The position numbers and the translations under genes were made by a program. The notes under the pieces are model-generated. The model saw only the letters and a list, made by a program, of their open reading frames with translations, did no database searches and had not been told where the DNA came from. Below, piece after piece: positions 1-6,279 of a stretch of DNA of 13,136 nucleotides (the stretch's first letter is position 1; every line of letters begins with the position of its first letter). Source of the stretch: JBLFWJ01 sp047611425 (GTDB lineage Bacteria > Bacteroidota > Bacteroidia > UBA10329); NCBI GenBank assembly GCA_047611425.1, contig JBLFWJ010000090.1, forward strand, positions 1-13,136, given 5' to 3'.

Positions 1-1
1 A

Positions 2-631
2 GAATTACGCTATAAAATTCGTTTTCAGAATGTAGGTACGTATTTCGCTCAGAATGTAAAAATAACGAACACGCTACCAGAAGAGTTAGATGTCAATACT
101 ATCAACAGCATTCTATCCAGTCATGCCTACGTTATGCGAAGAGAGGGGCAAACAATAAAGTTTATTTATACAAATATTTTCTTACCAGATAGTAGTGAAA
201 ATCAAGAGGGTAGTAATGGATTTGTAGAATTTAAGATTAGCCCTAAAAAAGGTATTAAAAATGGACAGATCATTCCTAACAAAGCAAACATTGTATTTGA
301 TTTTGAAGACCCTTTAGCTACTAACAGGGTTCAAAATATTATTAAATATAATACGGATGGCGTGTTGAATAGGCTCGTTATATATCCTAATCCAGCACAA
401 AATTCAACCACTATAGTTCTTGAATTAAGTAAAACGAAGTATCTGGATTATGAGACAATAAGTACAATGGAAGTTTACGATATAATAGGAAATAAAAATC
501 ATTCTGTAAACTATACTATTGGAGAGCAAAGCATACAATTAGATTTAAGCAGTATACCAAGTGGGGTTTATATAGTAAAAGTAATTAATCAAAATGGAGA
601 GCAGTTCACTGGTAAGTTGCTTAAGGATTAG
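2..631 (+). CDS. 3' end of a secreted repeat protein with T9SS sorting domain (partial)
   Basis: This is the last 209 codons of a gene whose start lies left of the window. The reading frame is open from base 2 and ends at TAG 629-631, so the internal ATG at 134 is not a real start. The first ~115 residues contain YKIRFQNVGT, then LPEELDV, SSHAYV, NIFLPDS, GFVEFKI and ANIVFDF. That order matches the conserved domain often placed just before the sorting signal in large Bacteroidota surface proteins (DUF7619-like, from memory). The last ~85 residues form a type A T9SS C-terminal domain. The protein is therefore expected to cross the outer membrane through the type IX system and be anchored or released after cleavage of that domain. 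Its enzymatic or adhesive role is in the missing part. The gene is AT-richer than its neighbours: spot lines give about 32-37% GC against about 45%. Confidence 0.88.
   Translation, partial: ELRYKIRFQNVGTYFAQNVKITNTLPEELDVNTINSILSSHAYVMRREGQTIKFIYTNIFLPDSSENQEGSNGFVEFKISPKKGIKNGQIIPNKANIVFDFEDPLATNRVQNIIKYNTDGVLNRLVIYPNPAQNSTTIVLELSKTKYLDYETISTMEVYDIIGNKNHSVNYTIGEQSIQLDLSSIPSGVYIVKVINQNGEQFTGKLLKD
374..628 (+). other. T9SS C-terminal sorting domain (type A)
   Basis: The segment begins LVIYPNPAQNS, the usual opening of the Por secretion C-terminal sorting domain. It continues with a YDIIGN strand, then LDLSSIPSGVYIVKV, and ends GKLLKD. These are the motifs by which PorU/PorZ-dependent cargo is recognised. 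The order and spacing match the type A family (TIGR04183) as I know it. Confidence 0.9.
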
Positions 632-651
632 GTTTCCCGAAATGGGAAACC
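631..651 (+). terminator. Perfect 8-bp hairpin at the stop codon
   Basis: ggtttccc and gggaaacc form a perfect 8-bp stem around a 5-base loop (gaaat), starting on the last base of the stop codon. No T-tract follows, so as a terminator it is incomplete. It may instead protect the 3' end of the mRNA or act together with the stronger hairpin 35 bases downstream. Confidence 0.4.
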
Positions 652-686
652 ACTATTCAAACTGAGATTTTTAGTTCGTTAATAAT

Positions 687-724
687 AAATGCAGAAATAC
701 ATAACTTCTTGTATTTCTGCATTT
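687..724. terminator. Strong, probably bidirectional terminator hairpin
   Basis: aaatgcagaaatac and gtatttctgcattt form a perfect 14-bp stem with a 10-base loop. The left flank is A-rich (aataat) and the right flank T-rich (tatattta), so it could stop transcription of the upstream gene on the plus strand and of the IS transposase arriving on the minus strand. It also isolates the promoter candidate at 729-757 from the upstream gene. Confidence 0.7.
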
Positions 725-728
725 TATA

Positions 729-757
729 TTTAAATCGGTAGGCTTGGCATAGGTTTG
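729..757 (+). promoter_or_regulatory. Probable native promoter of the SulP gene, cut off by the IS
   Basis: TAGGTTTG at 750-757 is a perfect match to the Bacteroidota -7 element TAnnTTTG. TTTA at 729-732, 17 bases upstream, is a 3-of-4 match to the -33 TTTG. It lies just after a strong terminator and points rightward. With the IS and one target copy removed, the -7 element would sit about 33 bases before the SulP start codon, a normal leader length. The next plus-strand gene is SulP, so this is inferred to be its original promoter. Confidence 0.55.
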
Positions 758-774
758 CTAATAGGTAAGTTAAA

Positions 775-782
775 TTAAAAAA
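775..782. repeat. Candidate left target-site duplication (ttaaaaaa)
   Basis: The 8 bases outside the left inverted repeat are ttaaaaaa. The 8 bases outside the right one (1798-1805) are ttaaataa, a 7-of-8 match. Eight bases is the usual duplication length of the IS1595 family. The single mismatch fits some decay since insertion, but a low-complexity AT match by chance cannot be excluded. Confidence 0.45.
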
Positions 783-797
783 TATGCTAGTCCGTTT
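783..797 (+). repeat. Left terminal inverted repeat of the IS
   Basis: tatgctagtccgttt is the exact reverse complement of 1783-1797. With two flanking A/T bases on each side the match extends to 17 bp. Confidence 0.9.
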
Positions 798-1720
798 CTG
801 TGTACTTACTTGATGCGATGGCCAGTGTGAGCCTGTCAAAAATACGGTGACCGAAGTATCTTCGGTTTAGTTTGTAGCAGAATTCGTCAATGTAATTCTG
901 TAGATACTCAGCTCTGGTGTGATGAAAGATGCCGTTGAGGATCCTTTTTAGGTTGCCGATGGCCGAGTGTACCCATGGCAGTTTGATATGGGCTTCTTTG
1001 GACGGAATGACCTCACATTCAAAACCGCTCATTTCCTTGGCCAATTTTCGGTATGTGCTATATCCACCGGTTAGTTTTGTAGCTGTTTCGGTCACACATG
1101 AAGATGGCCTCTGTTTGGCTGTTTCTGCACTCATATCAGCGCAGACAAGCATTTTTTGAAATACCTGCATCTGCGTGATGGTCTTCCTTCTTTTCTCTTA
1201 CTGTTCTCCACCTCTTCACTTTCGGAAAATACCATGACCATGGTCTGTTTCTGACTCCCTCTGCCCCGTTTTCTAACCTCATTCTTCTGCTCATCAGGAA
1301 CCAGGGGTTCAAAGAATCCCTCATCAAATTCCACCATGTCTCTGAGTCCATAAAGCGCATCGCGCTGTCCTATCGCTTTTCTAATCTTGTGCATCATTTT
1401 CAATTCGGCTCGTACCGTTTCATGCCCAAGTGCCTGCGCATCTCGTGGGCCGACAGGGCCTTCTTGGTCATACTCATCAGTGCCATGCACAGATACCAAG
1501 TACGCACGGATAATTTGCTGTCTTGCATAACCGTACCACTGCGTAAGGTGGTGCGAACTCCGCAGCTGGCACATTTCCATTGATATATCGTACTGAGCCA
1601 GTACTGTTTCTGTTTCCCACATCCTCGGCAACTGATTCCCGGTTGTTCTCGCTTCTGTTTTAAATCCAGTCTACAGCTGTGCTCATCAGGGTAGCGATCA
1701 ATAAATTCAAGTATCTTCAT
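787..1720 (-). pseudogene. IS1595/ISXO2-like transposase, broken by two frameshifts
   Basis: The gene would encode a DDE-type (RNase H-fold) transposase of about 311 residues, a normal family length, but it lies in three frames. Frame one (from ATG 1718-1720) carries the N-terminal zinc ribbon, with Cys pairs at about residues 31/34 and 50/53, and stops at TGA 1400-1402. There 'aattgaaaatg' looks like a lost G from 'aattggaaaatg', which would restore YEPNWKMMHK. Frame two carries the first catalytic Asp (VEFDEG, about residue 133) and is shifted again at an A6 run (1152-1157 on the plus strand) where A7 would restore RYFKKMLVCADMS. Frame three holds LPWVHSAIGNLKR and YLQNYIDEFCYKLNRR. Restoring both bases gives 936 nt, an exact multiple of three. 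The second catalytic Asp, expected in a (T/S)DGY-type motif, reads TGGY (Gly codon 1066-1068), a possible third lesion. Sequencing error at the A6 run is the main alternative for one shift. Confidence 0.85.
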
Positions 1721-1782
1721 AGCTTTCGTATTTAACTGCTAATCAGATACTTCAGGCAATAACCTATTTACGCAGTTCTAAC

Positions 1783-1797
1783 AAACGGACTAGCATA
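1783..1797 (-). repeat. Right terminal inverted repeat of the IS
   Basis: aaacggactagcata is the exact reverse complement of the left end. It ends 15 bases before the SulP ATG. Confidence 0.9.
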
Positions 1798-1805
1798 TTA
1801 AATAA
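1798..1805. repeat. Candidate right target-site duplication (ttaaataa)
   Basis: A 7-of-8 match to the bases outside the left end (775-782), directly followed by tgtgaca and the SulP start codon. Confidence 0.45.
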
Positions 1806-1812
1806 TGTGACA

Positions 1813-4062
1813 ATGAACAAATCCAAATTAATTCCAGCTGAGGGGTTCAAAGGCCTTAAAGAAAATTGGCGGTATGATTTTACCGCTGCAATAAGTGTAG
1901 CCTTGGTAGCATTGCCTCTTAGTCTGGGGGTGGCGGTAGCTTCAGGAATGGAACCGATGTCTGGCGTTATCTCTGCAATTGTAGCTGGTTTCGTTGCTAC
2001 ATTTTTCCGAGGCAGCAATCTTGCCATCAACGGCCCAGCCGCTGGGTTGATAGCTGTTGTTCTTGCAGGTATTACAGCTTTAGATGACGGCTCTGGTCAT
2101 GCCATTAACTATGTTTTGGCTGCATCAGTGGTCTCGGGTGGAATTCAGGTGATTATGGGATTATTTAAGATGGGGCGATTCGCCAATCTCTTCCCTTCAT
2201 CGGTCATATATGGAATATTGGCGGCCATTGGTGTAATCATCTTTTCAAAGCAAATGCATGTTGCGCTGGGTACATCTTCAGATGCCACAACAACAATGGG
2301 TGTGTTGATTGACGTCTTCCTGCAATTACCTAATGCCAATCCGTTTGTGGCAATTATCTCAGTTCTGGGATTGCTTTTGATGATCTTTCATTCCAAAGTC
2401 AACTACAAGTTATTTCATTTTATCCCTGCACCCATTTGGATACTTGTGCTCTCAGTACCCTTCGTTTACGCATTCGATTTTTTCTCTGATCATAGCATCG
2501 ACCTCTTTGGAATACTCTATGAAGTTGGGCCTAATCTTCTAATTAGCATCCCAGAAAATTTGTCGGAGGCCATGATTTATCCAGACTTCAGTAGAATTGA
2601 TTCTGGAGCATTTTGGCTTACTGTTCTATCGTTCACGCTCGTGTCAACAATCATCACGTTGGCTGCGGCTAAGGCGGTAGATACCATGGATCCTTATAAA
2701 CGGACGAGTGATCTAAACAAAGATCTAGTAGGAATGGGATTGAGCACCATGGTTTCTGGTGCTATTGGAGGACTTCCAGTTCTAACAGTAATAGTTAGAA
2801 GCACGGTCAACGTTCATAATCACGCTAGAACGAAATGGTCCAACCTTTACCATGGTGCACTAATCTTGTTGTTCATATTGGCTTTGGGTCCCGTTCTACA
2901 AAAAGTGCCGCTAGCTGCGCTGGCGGTCATCTTGGTCCATACAGGTTTCAAATTAGCCTCTCCAAAAGTGTTTAAGCTTGCTTATTCACAAGGTGTCGAG
3001 CAGCTGTTTTTCCTGGTAAGTACGTTAGTTATAACCCTTTACACGAACATATTATATGGAATGTTTTCTGGTATTCTGATTACGGGTGTATTACATATGC
3101 TCCTTGCAAAAGTTGGAATAAGAGAGTTTTTCAAAAAGATATTTAAGTCGGGATCCAAGGTCCTTGTGCGGGAAGATGGCTCTTACGACATTAAGCTTAA
3201 GGGTATTGCCAACTTCCTTTTTACGCTAGACTTGAATAAGATTTTGAATCAAGTACCAACTGGATCTATTGCAACGATAGACCTATCCCAGACTAGATTG
3301 GTTGACCTTTCATTAATGGAAAACATCATCGAATTCAAACGCATTCAAGATAATGCAGGAGGTAAAGTCACCATCGTGGGTCTGGACAACCACGTGTCTT
3401 CCAACAGTCATAATCGAGCACTAAAGATTATCGCTGGACCGCCTAAGCAAAAGATTACCAAGAGACAGATTCGACTTCAAAAGCTAGCAATTCAACATGG
3501 CTGGTCTTTTGACCGAGATGTAGATTGGAATACATCTTACCTAAGGAATTTCCAATTCTTCACTTCAAGACCAATTGAAAGAAAAACGAACTCTCTAAAA
3601 GGATTGGATACTAAGAATAATGCCCAATGGGAAATTGCTGACATCATGTTTGATGAAGGAGCTCTCTTAGCATTGGAAGTATATCATACAACGGTTCAGA
3701 TAGTTCATCTACCTTTTGCAATACCTGAGTTTACCATTGAGAAAGAAGGCATGTTCGATAAAGTGTTCGATGGAGTACTATCGTTCACGGGCCAAAAGGA
3801 CATTGACTTTCCTGCTCATTCTAGTTTCTCAGGAAAGTTTCTTCTACTGGGAAATGACGAACCGGCAATTAGAAAGCTGTTCACTAAAGAGCTTATTCAA
3901 TTCTTGGAAAGTCATGAAATTCATCACATAGAAAGTAACGGAGAGGCATTAATGATTTTTAAAAGCCTTCATCTTACTCGTACGGATGAACTGATGAACA
4001 TGCTAGACTTCACCAACGAATTGCTACAGGCAATGCCGACTAATTCTCAAGACAATTCTTAA
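1813..4062 (+). CDS. SulP-family anion permease with STAS domain and C-terminal extension
   Basis: This is an inner-membrane SLC26/SulP carrier of about 749 residues. The substrate is probably sulfate, bicarbonate or another small anion, and the sequence does not decide which. Residues ~15-435 are the membrane domain, with the opening NWRYDFTAAISVALVALPLS, ASGMEPMSG, INGPAAGL, the TM8-region AKAVDTMDPYKRTSDLNKDL and GLPVLTVIVRSTVN. Residues ~453-540 resemble the cytoplasmic STAS domain (GSIATIDLSQTRLVD). Residues ~550-749 are an extra domain with FLLLGNDEPAIRKLF and HHIESNGEALMIFKS; similar segments occur in other Bacteroidota proteins, as far as I recall. ATG 1813 is preferred over in-frame GTG 1807, which would overlap the IS-flanking region; no Shine-Dalgarno site is visible. 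An IS ends 15 bases upstream and separates the gene from its probable promoter, so expression may be altered. The gene converges on the lipoprotein gene, leaving 26 bases between the two stops. No carbonic anhydrase gene is nearby. Confidence 0.92.
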   Translation: MNKSKLIPAEGFKGLKENWRYDFTAAISVALVALPLSLGVAVASGMEPMSGVISAIVAGFVATFFRGSNLAINGPAAGLIAVVLAGITALDDGSGHAINYVLAASVVSGGIQVIMGLFKMGRFANLFPSSVIYGILAAIGVIIFSKQMHVALGTSSDATTTMGVLIDVFLQLPNANPFVAIISVLGLLLMIFHSKVNYKLFHFIPAPIWILVLSVPFVYAFDFFSDHSIDLFGILYEVGPNLLISIPENLSEAMIYPDFSRIDSGAFWLTVLSFTLVSTIITLAAAKAVDTMDPYKRTSDLNKDLVGMGLSTMVSGAIGGLPVLTVIVRSTVNVHNHARTKWSNLYHGALILLFILALGPVLQKVPLAALAVILVHTGFKLASPKVFKLAYSQGVEQLFFLVSTLVITLYTNILYGMFSGILITGVLHMLLAKVGIREFFKKIFKSGSKVLVREDGSYDIKLKGIANFLFTLDLNKILNQVPTGSIATIDLSQTRLVDLSLMENIIEFKRIQDNAGGKVTIVGLDNHVSSNSHNRALKIIAGPPKQKITKRQIRLQKLAIQHGWSFDRDVDWNTSYLRNFQFFTSRPIERKTNSLKGLDTKNNAQWEIADIMFDEGALLALEVYHTTVQIVHLPFAIPEFTIEKEGMFDKVFDGVLSFTGQKDIDFPAHSSFSGKFLLLGNDEPAIRKLFTKELIQFLESHEIHHIESNGEALMIFKSLHLTRTDELMNMLDFTNELLQAMPTNSQDNS

Positions 4063-4088
4063 GGCCCTAAAAGGTCAATACAGGGAGG

Positions 4089-4553
4089 TTATTTAGCCGG
4101 CAAAGGCGCTCCAACAGCAACAGCACAATCATGTCCAGGTGCGCCATGAGCTGGATTCAATGCACCTACAGGAGCACCAGTTTGTAAATTCGGTTGTGCC
4201 GCTGGGTTAGGCACTGGTTTAGCACCGAGAGGTAAACCTTGCGGTTGACTCTTTGCCCCAGAACCATCCAATGGAGCTCCAACTGGAATCGCACAATCGT
4301 GTCCCGGTTCTCCGTGTGCAGGATTTACTCCTGTAGTGGGTAGGGAAAGGTTAACTGGTTGCGGTGTAGACTCGCCAGGCTTTGTCGTGGTATATGTTAC
4401 CGATTCGTTTTCGTTTCCTACGGTATTAGCCTTTTTGTTTTGAATCAATTCAGATTCGTCCGCTGGTCCTTCTTTTTCATTATCCGAAGCGCTTTCTGCA
4501 CATCCTACTAATAATAAACTCCCTACCGCTATTGTCAACCAAGATCTTAACAT
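4089..4553 (-). CDS. Small lipoprotein with two NPAHGxPGHDC repeats, function unknown
   Basis: The protein has 154 residues. The first 18 are a lipoprotein signal peptide: MLRSW, a hydrophobic stretch, and lipobox LVGC with Cys18 as the predicted lipidated residue. An acidic, Asn/Glu-rich linker follows (~19-65), then a Pro/Gly-rich region with two copies of an approximately 19-residue motif (77-95 and 133-151). Both copies read NPAHG, PGHDCA and VGAPL. Each copy has two His and one Cys in fixed spacing, which could bind a metal, haem or another cofactor, but that is inference. Similar one- or two-copy motifs appear in other Bacteroidota lipoproteins, to my knowledge without an assigned role. 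The gene is transcribed toward SulP and divergently from the BCCT gene. It should sit in the periplasm or on the cell surface. Confidence 0.85.
   Translation of the reverse strand: MLRSWLTIAVGSLLLVGCAESASDNEKEGPADESELIQNKKANTVGNENESVTYTTTKPGESTPQPVNLSLPTTGVNPAHGEPGHDCAIPVGAPLDGSGAKSQPQGLPLGAKPVPNPAAQPNLQTGAPVGALNPAHGAPGHDCAVAVGAPLPAK
4101..4157 (-). repeat. Lipoprotein motif, copy 2 (NPAHGAPGHDCA)
   Basis: Residues 133-151, beginning NPAHGAPGHDCAV and ending VGAPL, repeat the pattern at 77-95 with four differences in 19 positions. The fixed His and Cys positions are kept. The copy ends the protein apart from PAK. Confidence 0.85.
4269..4325 (-). repeat. Lipoprotein motif, copy 1 (NPAHGEPGHDCA)
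   Basis: Residues 77-95, beginning NPAHGEPGHDCAI and ending VGAPL. It is separated from copy 2 by a Pro/Gln/Gly-rich spacer of 37 residues. Confidence 0.85.
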
Positions 4554-4574
4554 GTGATTCTTTTTAGTGGGCAG

Positions 4575-4612
4575 CCAAGGTAATAACCATCGCTAAGCTA
4601 TTACAGTCTTGG
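4575..4612. promoter_or_regulatory. Bipartite inverted repeat between divergent genes
   Basis: ccaag-gtaata (4575-4585) pairs with tattac-agt-cttgg (4599-4612), giving 11 bp with a 3-base bulge and a 13-base loop. It lies 22 bases upstream of the lipoprotein start, in the 177-bp region that must hold the promoters of the lipoprotein and BCCT genes. It could be a protein-binding operator or an RNA hairpin in one leader. TAGATTTT at 4613-4620 is a 7-of-8 match to the Bacteroidota -7 element on the plus strand, but no -33 partner is visible. Confidence 0.35.
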
Positions 4613-4730
4613 TAGATTTTCATTCTCAATGTCCCATCTTAAAACTGCTACATTCGCTGATTAAAGCCAAACCGTTATCCAAGGAAACAGCGAAGCAAAA
4701 CAACCATTCTTAAAAAGCATCCAGCCATGG

Positions 4731-6218
4731 GTGTTTTTTACCTCAGCAGCGCTAATCACGGTTTTCGTAGTGCTCACGCTACTAAACCAAGAAACGGTAG
4801 GCGAACTCTTTCAAAACGTACAAGAATTTATTTCAGAGAAGTTCGGCTGGCTCTATGTTCTGGCTGTTAATGTGATCCTCTTTTTTGTGGTTTACTTGGG
4901 CTTTAGTCGCTTTAGACACATCCGAATAGGAGGCGTTAAAAGCAAACCAGAATTCACCACGTTTGCTTGGCTAAGTATGCTCTTTAATGCGGGCATCGGC
5001 TTGGTATTGATGTTCTATAGTGTAGCAGAGCCAATATTGCATTTCTCCAATCCTCCCTACGGAGAAGCCGGAACGGCCTTAGCCGCAAAAAATGCCCTTA
5101 ACATATCATACCTGCATTGGGGTTTTCATGGCTGGACAATCTATGCTTTGATGGGATTAGCCATTGCTTTCTTCGCATACAACCGTGGTCTTCCACTAGG
5201 AATCAGGTGGGTGCTCTACCCTATTCTTGGAGACAGATTGAAAGGCCCAATTGGACATTTCATTGACGTAATGGCCGTTGTAGCAACCATGTTCGGGTTA
5301 GCAACAACTCTAGGCTTGGGTATACAGCACATCAATTCTGGAATGAACCATCTTTTTGAGGACATTCCGGTAAGTGCAAATGTTCAGGTAGTGCTTATTG
5401 CCATCATTACGCTATTTGCCACAGCATCGGTCGTTTCTGGCATTCACAAAGGAATACAAGCGCTGAGCAAGATTGCTTCGGTAATGGCAATTATGCTAAT
5501 GTTATTCATGCTGATTGTAGGGCCAACCGTATTCATTCTTAGCTCTACCGTGCAGAGCACTGGCTTCTACCTTCAAAGCCTGCTAAGAGCAGGTACTTGG
5601 ACAGAAGTGTATGTTAGTTCCAGCTGGATGCACAGTTGGACGTTCTTCTATTGGGGTTGGTGGTTTGCTTGGGCACCTTTTGTTGGATTATTTATTGCCA
5701 GAATTTCTAAAGGCCGGACCATAGGCGAATTTTTGTTGGGTGTTGTCGTTGCCCCTACAGCTGCAATCATTGCTTGGATTTCAATCTTTGGTAGCACCGC
5801 TTTTCACATCGAGTTATTTGGAAAGGGTGGGATTACGGAAGCCGTGAATGAAAACATTACAACGGCCTTATTCACGCTTTTAGAACACTTCCCTCTTCCC
5901 TATTTCAGCATTCTATTTGTAGTGATTGCAGGGGTCATCTTCTTCGTCACATCGTCAGATAGTGGTTCGCTTGTTATCGATTTCATTACCAGTGGTGGAA
6001 AAGAAAAAACAGATGTTAGGCTTCGAATATTCTGGGCCTTAGCCGAAGGTCTTGTTGCTGCGGTTCTCGTTTTAGGTGGCGGATTAATTGCTCTTCAAAC
6101 AGGCTCTTTGGTAACCGGATTACCTGTTTGTATTCTAATGCTAATCGTTTGCTATTCCATTCATAAAGCGTTAAAACAGGAATACAACGAGCTAAAGGAT
6201 AACGAGCGTAATCAATAG
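4731..6218 (+). CDS. BCCT-family choline/betaine-type transporter
   Basis: This is a secondary transporter of the betaine/choline/carnitine family. The visible 495 residues carry the family's 12-helix core. Recognisable parts, numbered from GTG 4731, are NAGIGLVLMFYSVAEP at ~86-101 (the glycine-rich TM3 region), SYLHWGFHGWTIYALMG at ~126-142, GLATTLGLGIQHINSG at ~189-204, and the signature with the Trp-rich segment WTFFYWGWWFAWAPF then ARISKGRTI at ~303-331. The C-terminus is short and hydrophilic, unlike the long osmosensing tail of E. coli BetT, so activity may not be directly osmoregulated. Convergence with a BetA-like dehydrogenase suggests choline as substrate. GTG 4731 is the only normal in-frame start after TAA 4662-4664, but family-like sequence (IQPWVFFTSAAL) begins before it, and an in-frame ATG lies at 4629 on the other side of that stop. 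The true start is uncertain, or the 5' end carries a nonsense mutation. Confidence 0.9.
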   Translation: MFFTSAALITVFVVLTLLNQETVGELFQNVQEFISEKFGWLYVLAVNVILFFVVYLGFSRFRHIRIGGVKSKPEFTTFAWLSMLFNAGIGLVLMFYSVAEPILHFSNPPYGEAGTALAAKNALNISYLHWGFHGWTIYALMGLAIAFFAYNRGLPLGIRWVLYPILGDRLKGPIGHFIDVMAVVATMFGLATTLGLGIQHINSGMNHLFEDIPVSANVQVVLIAIITLFATASVVSGIHKGIQALSKIASVMAIMLMLFMLIVGPTVFILSSTVQSTGFYLQSLLRAGTWTEVYVSSSWMHSWTFFYWGWWFAWAPFVGLFIARISKGRTIGEFLLGVVVAPTAAIIAWISIFGSTAFHIELFGKGGITEAVNENITTALFTLLEHFPLPYFSILFVVIAGVIFFVTSSDSGSLVIDFITSGGKEKTDVRLRIFWALAEGLVAAVLVLGGGLIALQTGSLVTGLPVCILMLIVCYSIHKALKQEYNELKDNERNQ

Positions 6219-6236
6219 ATTCCTCGTTCCTCGGAA

Positions 6237-6251
6237 AGACAAGATGTGTCT
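6237..6251 (+). terminator. Weak hairpin between convergent genes
   Basis: agaca and tgtct form a 5-bp stem with a 5-base loop, followed by the T-rich gtgttgtttta. It is the only candidate terminator in the 61 bases between the BCCT stop and the dehydrogenase stop, and it is short. Confidence 0.22.
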
Positions 6252-6279
6252 GTGTTGTTTTACTGACCAAGAAACGTCT

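Larger units (their letters stand above)
783..1797 (-). mobile_element. IS1595-family (ISXO2-like) insertion sequence, about 1,015 bp
   Basis: The element is bounded by perfect 15-bp inverted repeats, tatgctagtccgttt at 783-797 and its complement at 1783-1797. It has one transposase gene on the minus strand and a candidate 8-bp target duplication. Length, gene layout and the transposase motifs (N-terminal zinc ribbon, VEFDE, LPWVH, YLQNYIDEFCYKLNRR) match the IS1595 family. The transposase stop codon lies inside the left inverted repeat. The middle is GC-richer (57% on one spot line) than the host genes. The element sits between the SulP gene and its likely promoter. Because the transposase is broken, it should not move on its own, though the ends could still be used by an intact copy elsewhere. 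Confidence 0.88.

Noticed and set aside
134..136. ATG as the start of the first gene
   Set aside because: The frame is open from base 2, and the upstream residues belong to the same conserved domain (YKIRFQNVGT), so the gene starts outside the window.
657..839. 60-codon minus-strand ORF across the terminator and the IS left end
   Set aside because: It overlaps the strong hairpin and the inverted repeat and has no family resemblance.
1140..1410. Programmed ribosomal frameshifting in the IS transposase
   Set aside because: No canonical X XXY YYZ heptamer with a stimulatory structure is evident at the first shift, two shifts would be needed, and IS1595 transposases are normally one ORF. Lost bases explain both sites; slippage at the A6 run remains a remote option.
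4727..4729. ATG as start for the BCCT gene
   Set aside because: It is out of frame with the transporter (the frame begins at 4731) and leads to unrelated residues.
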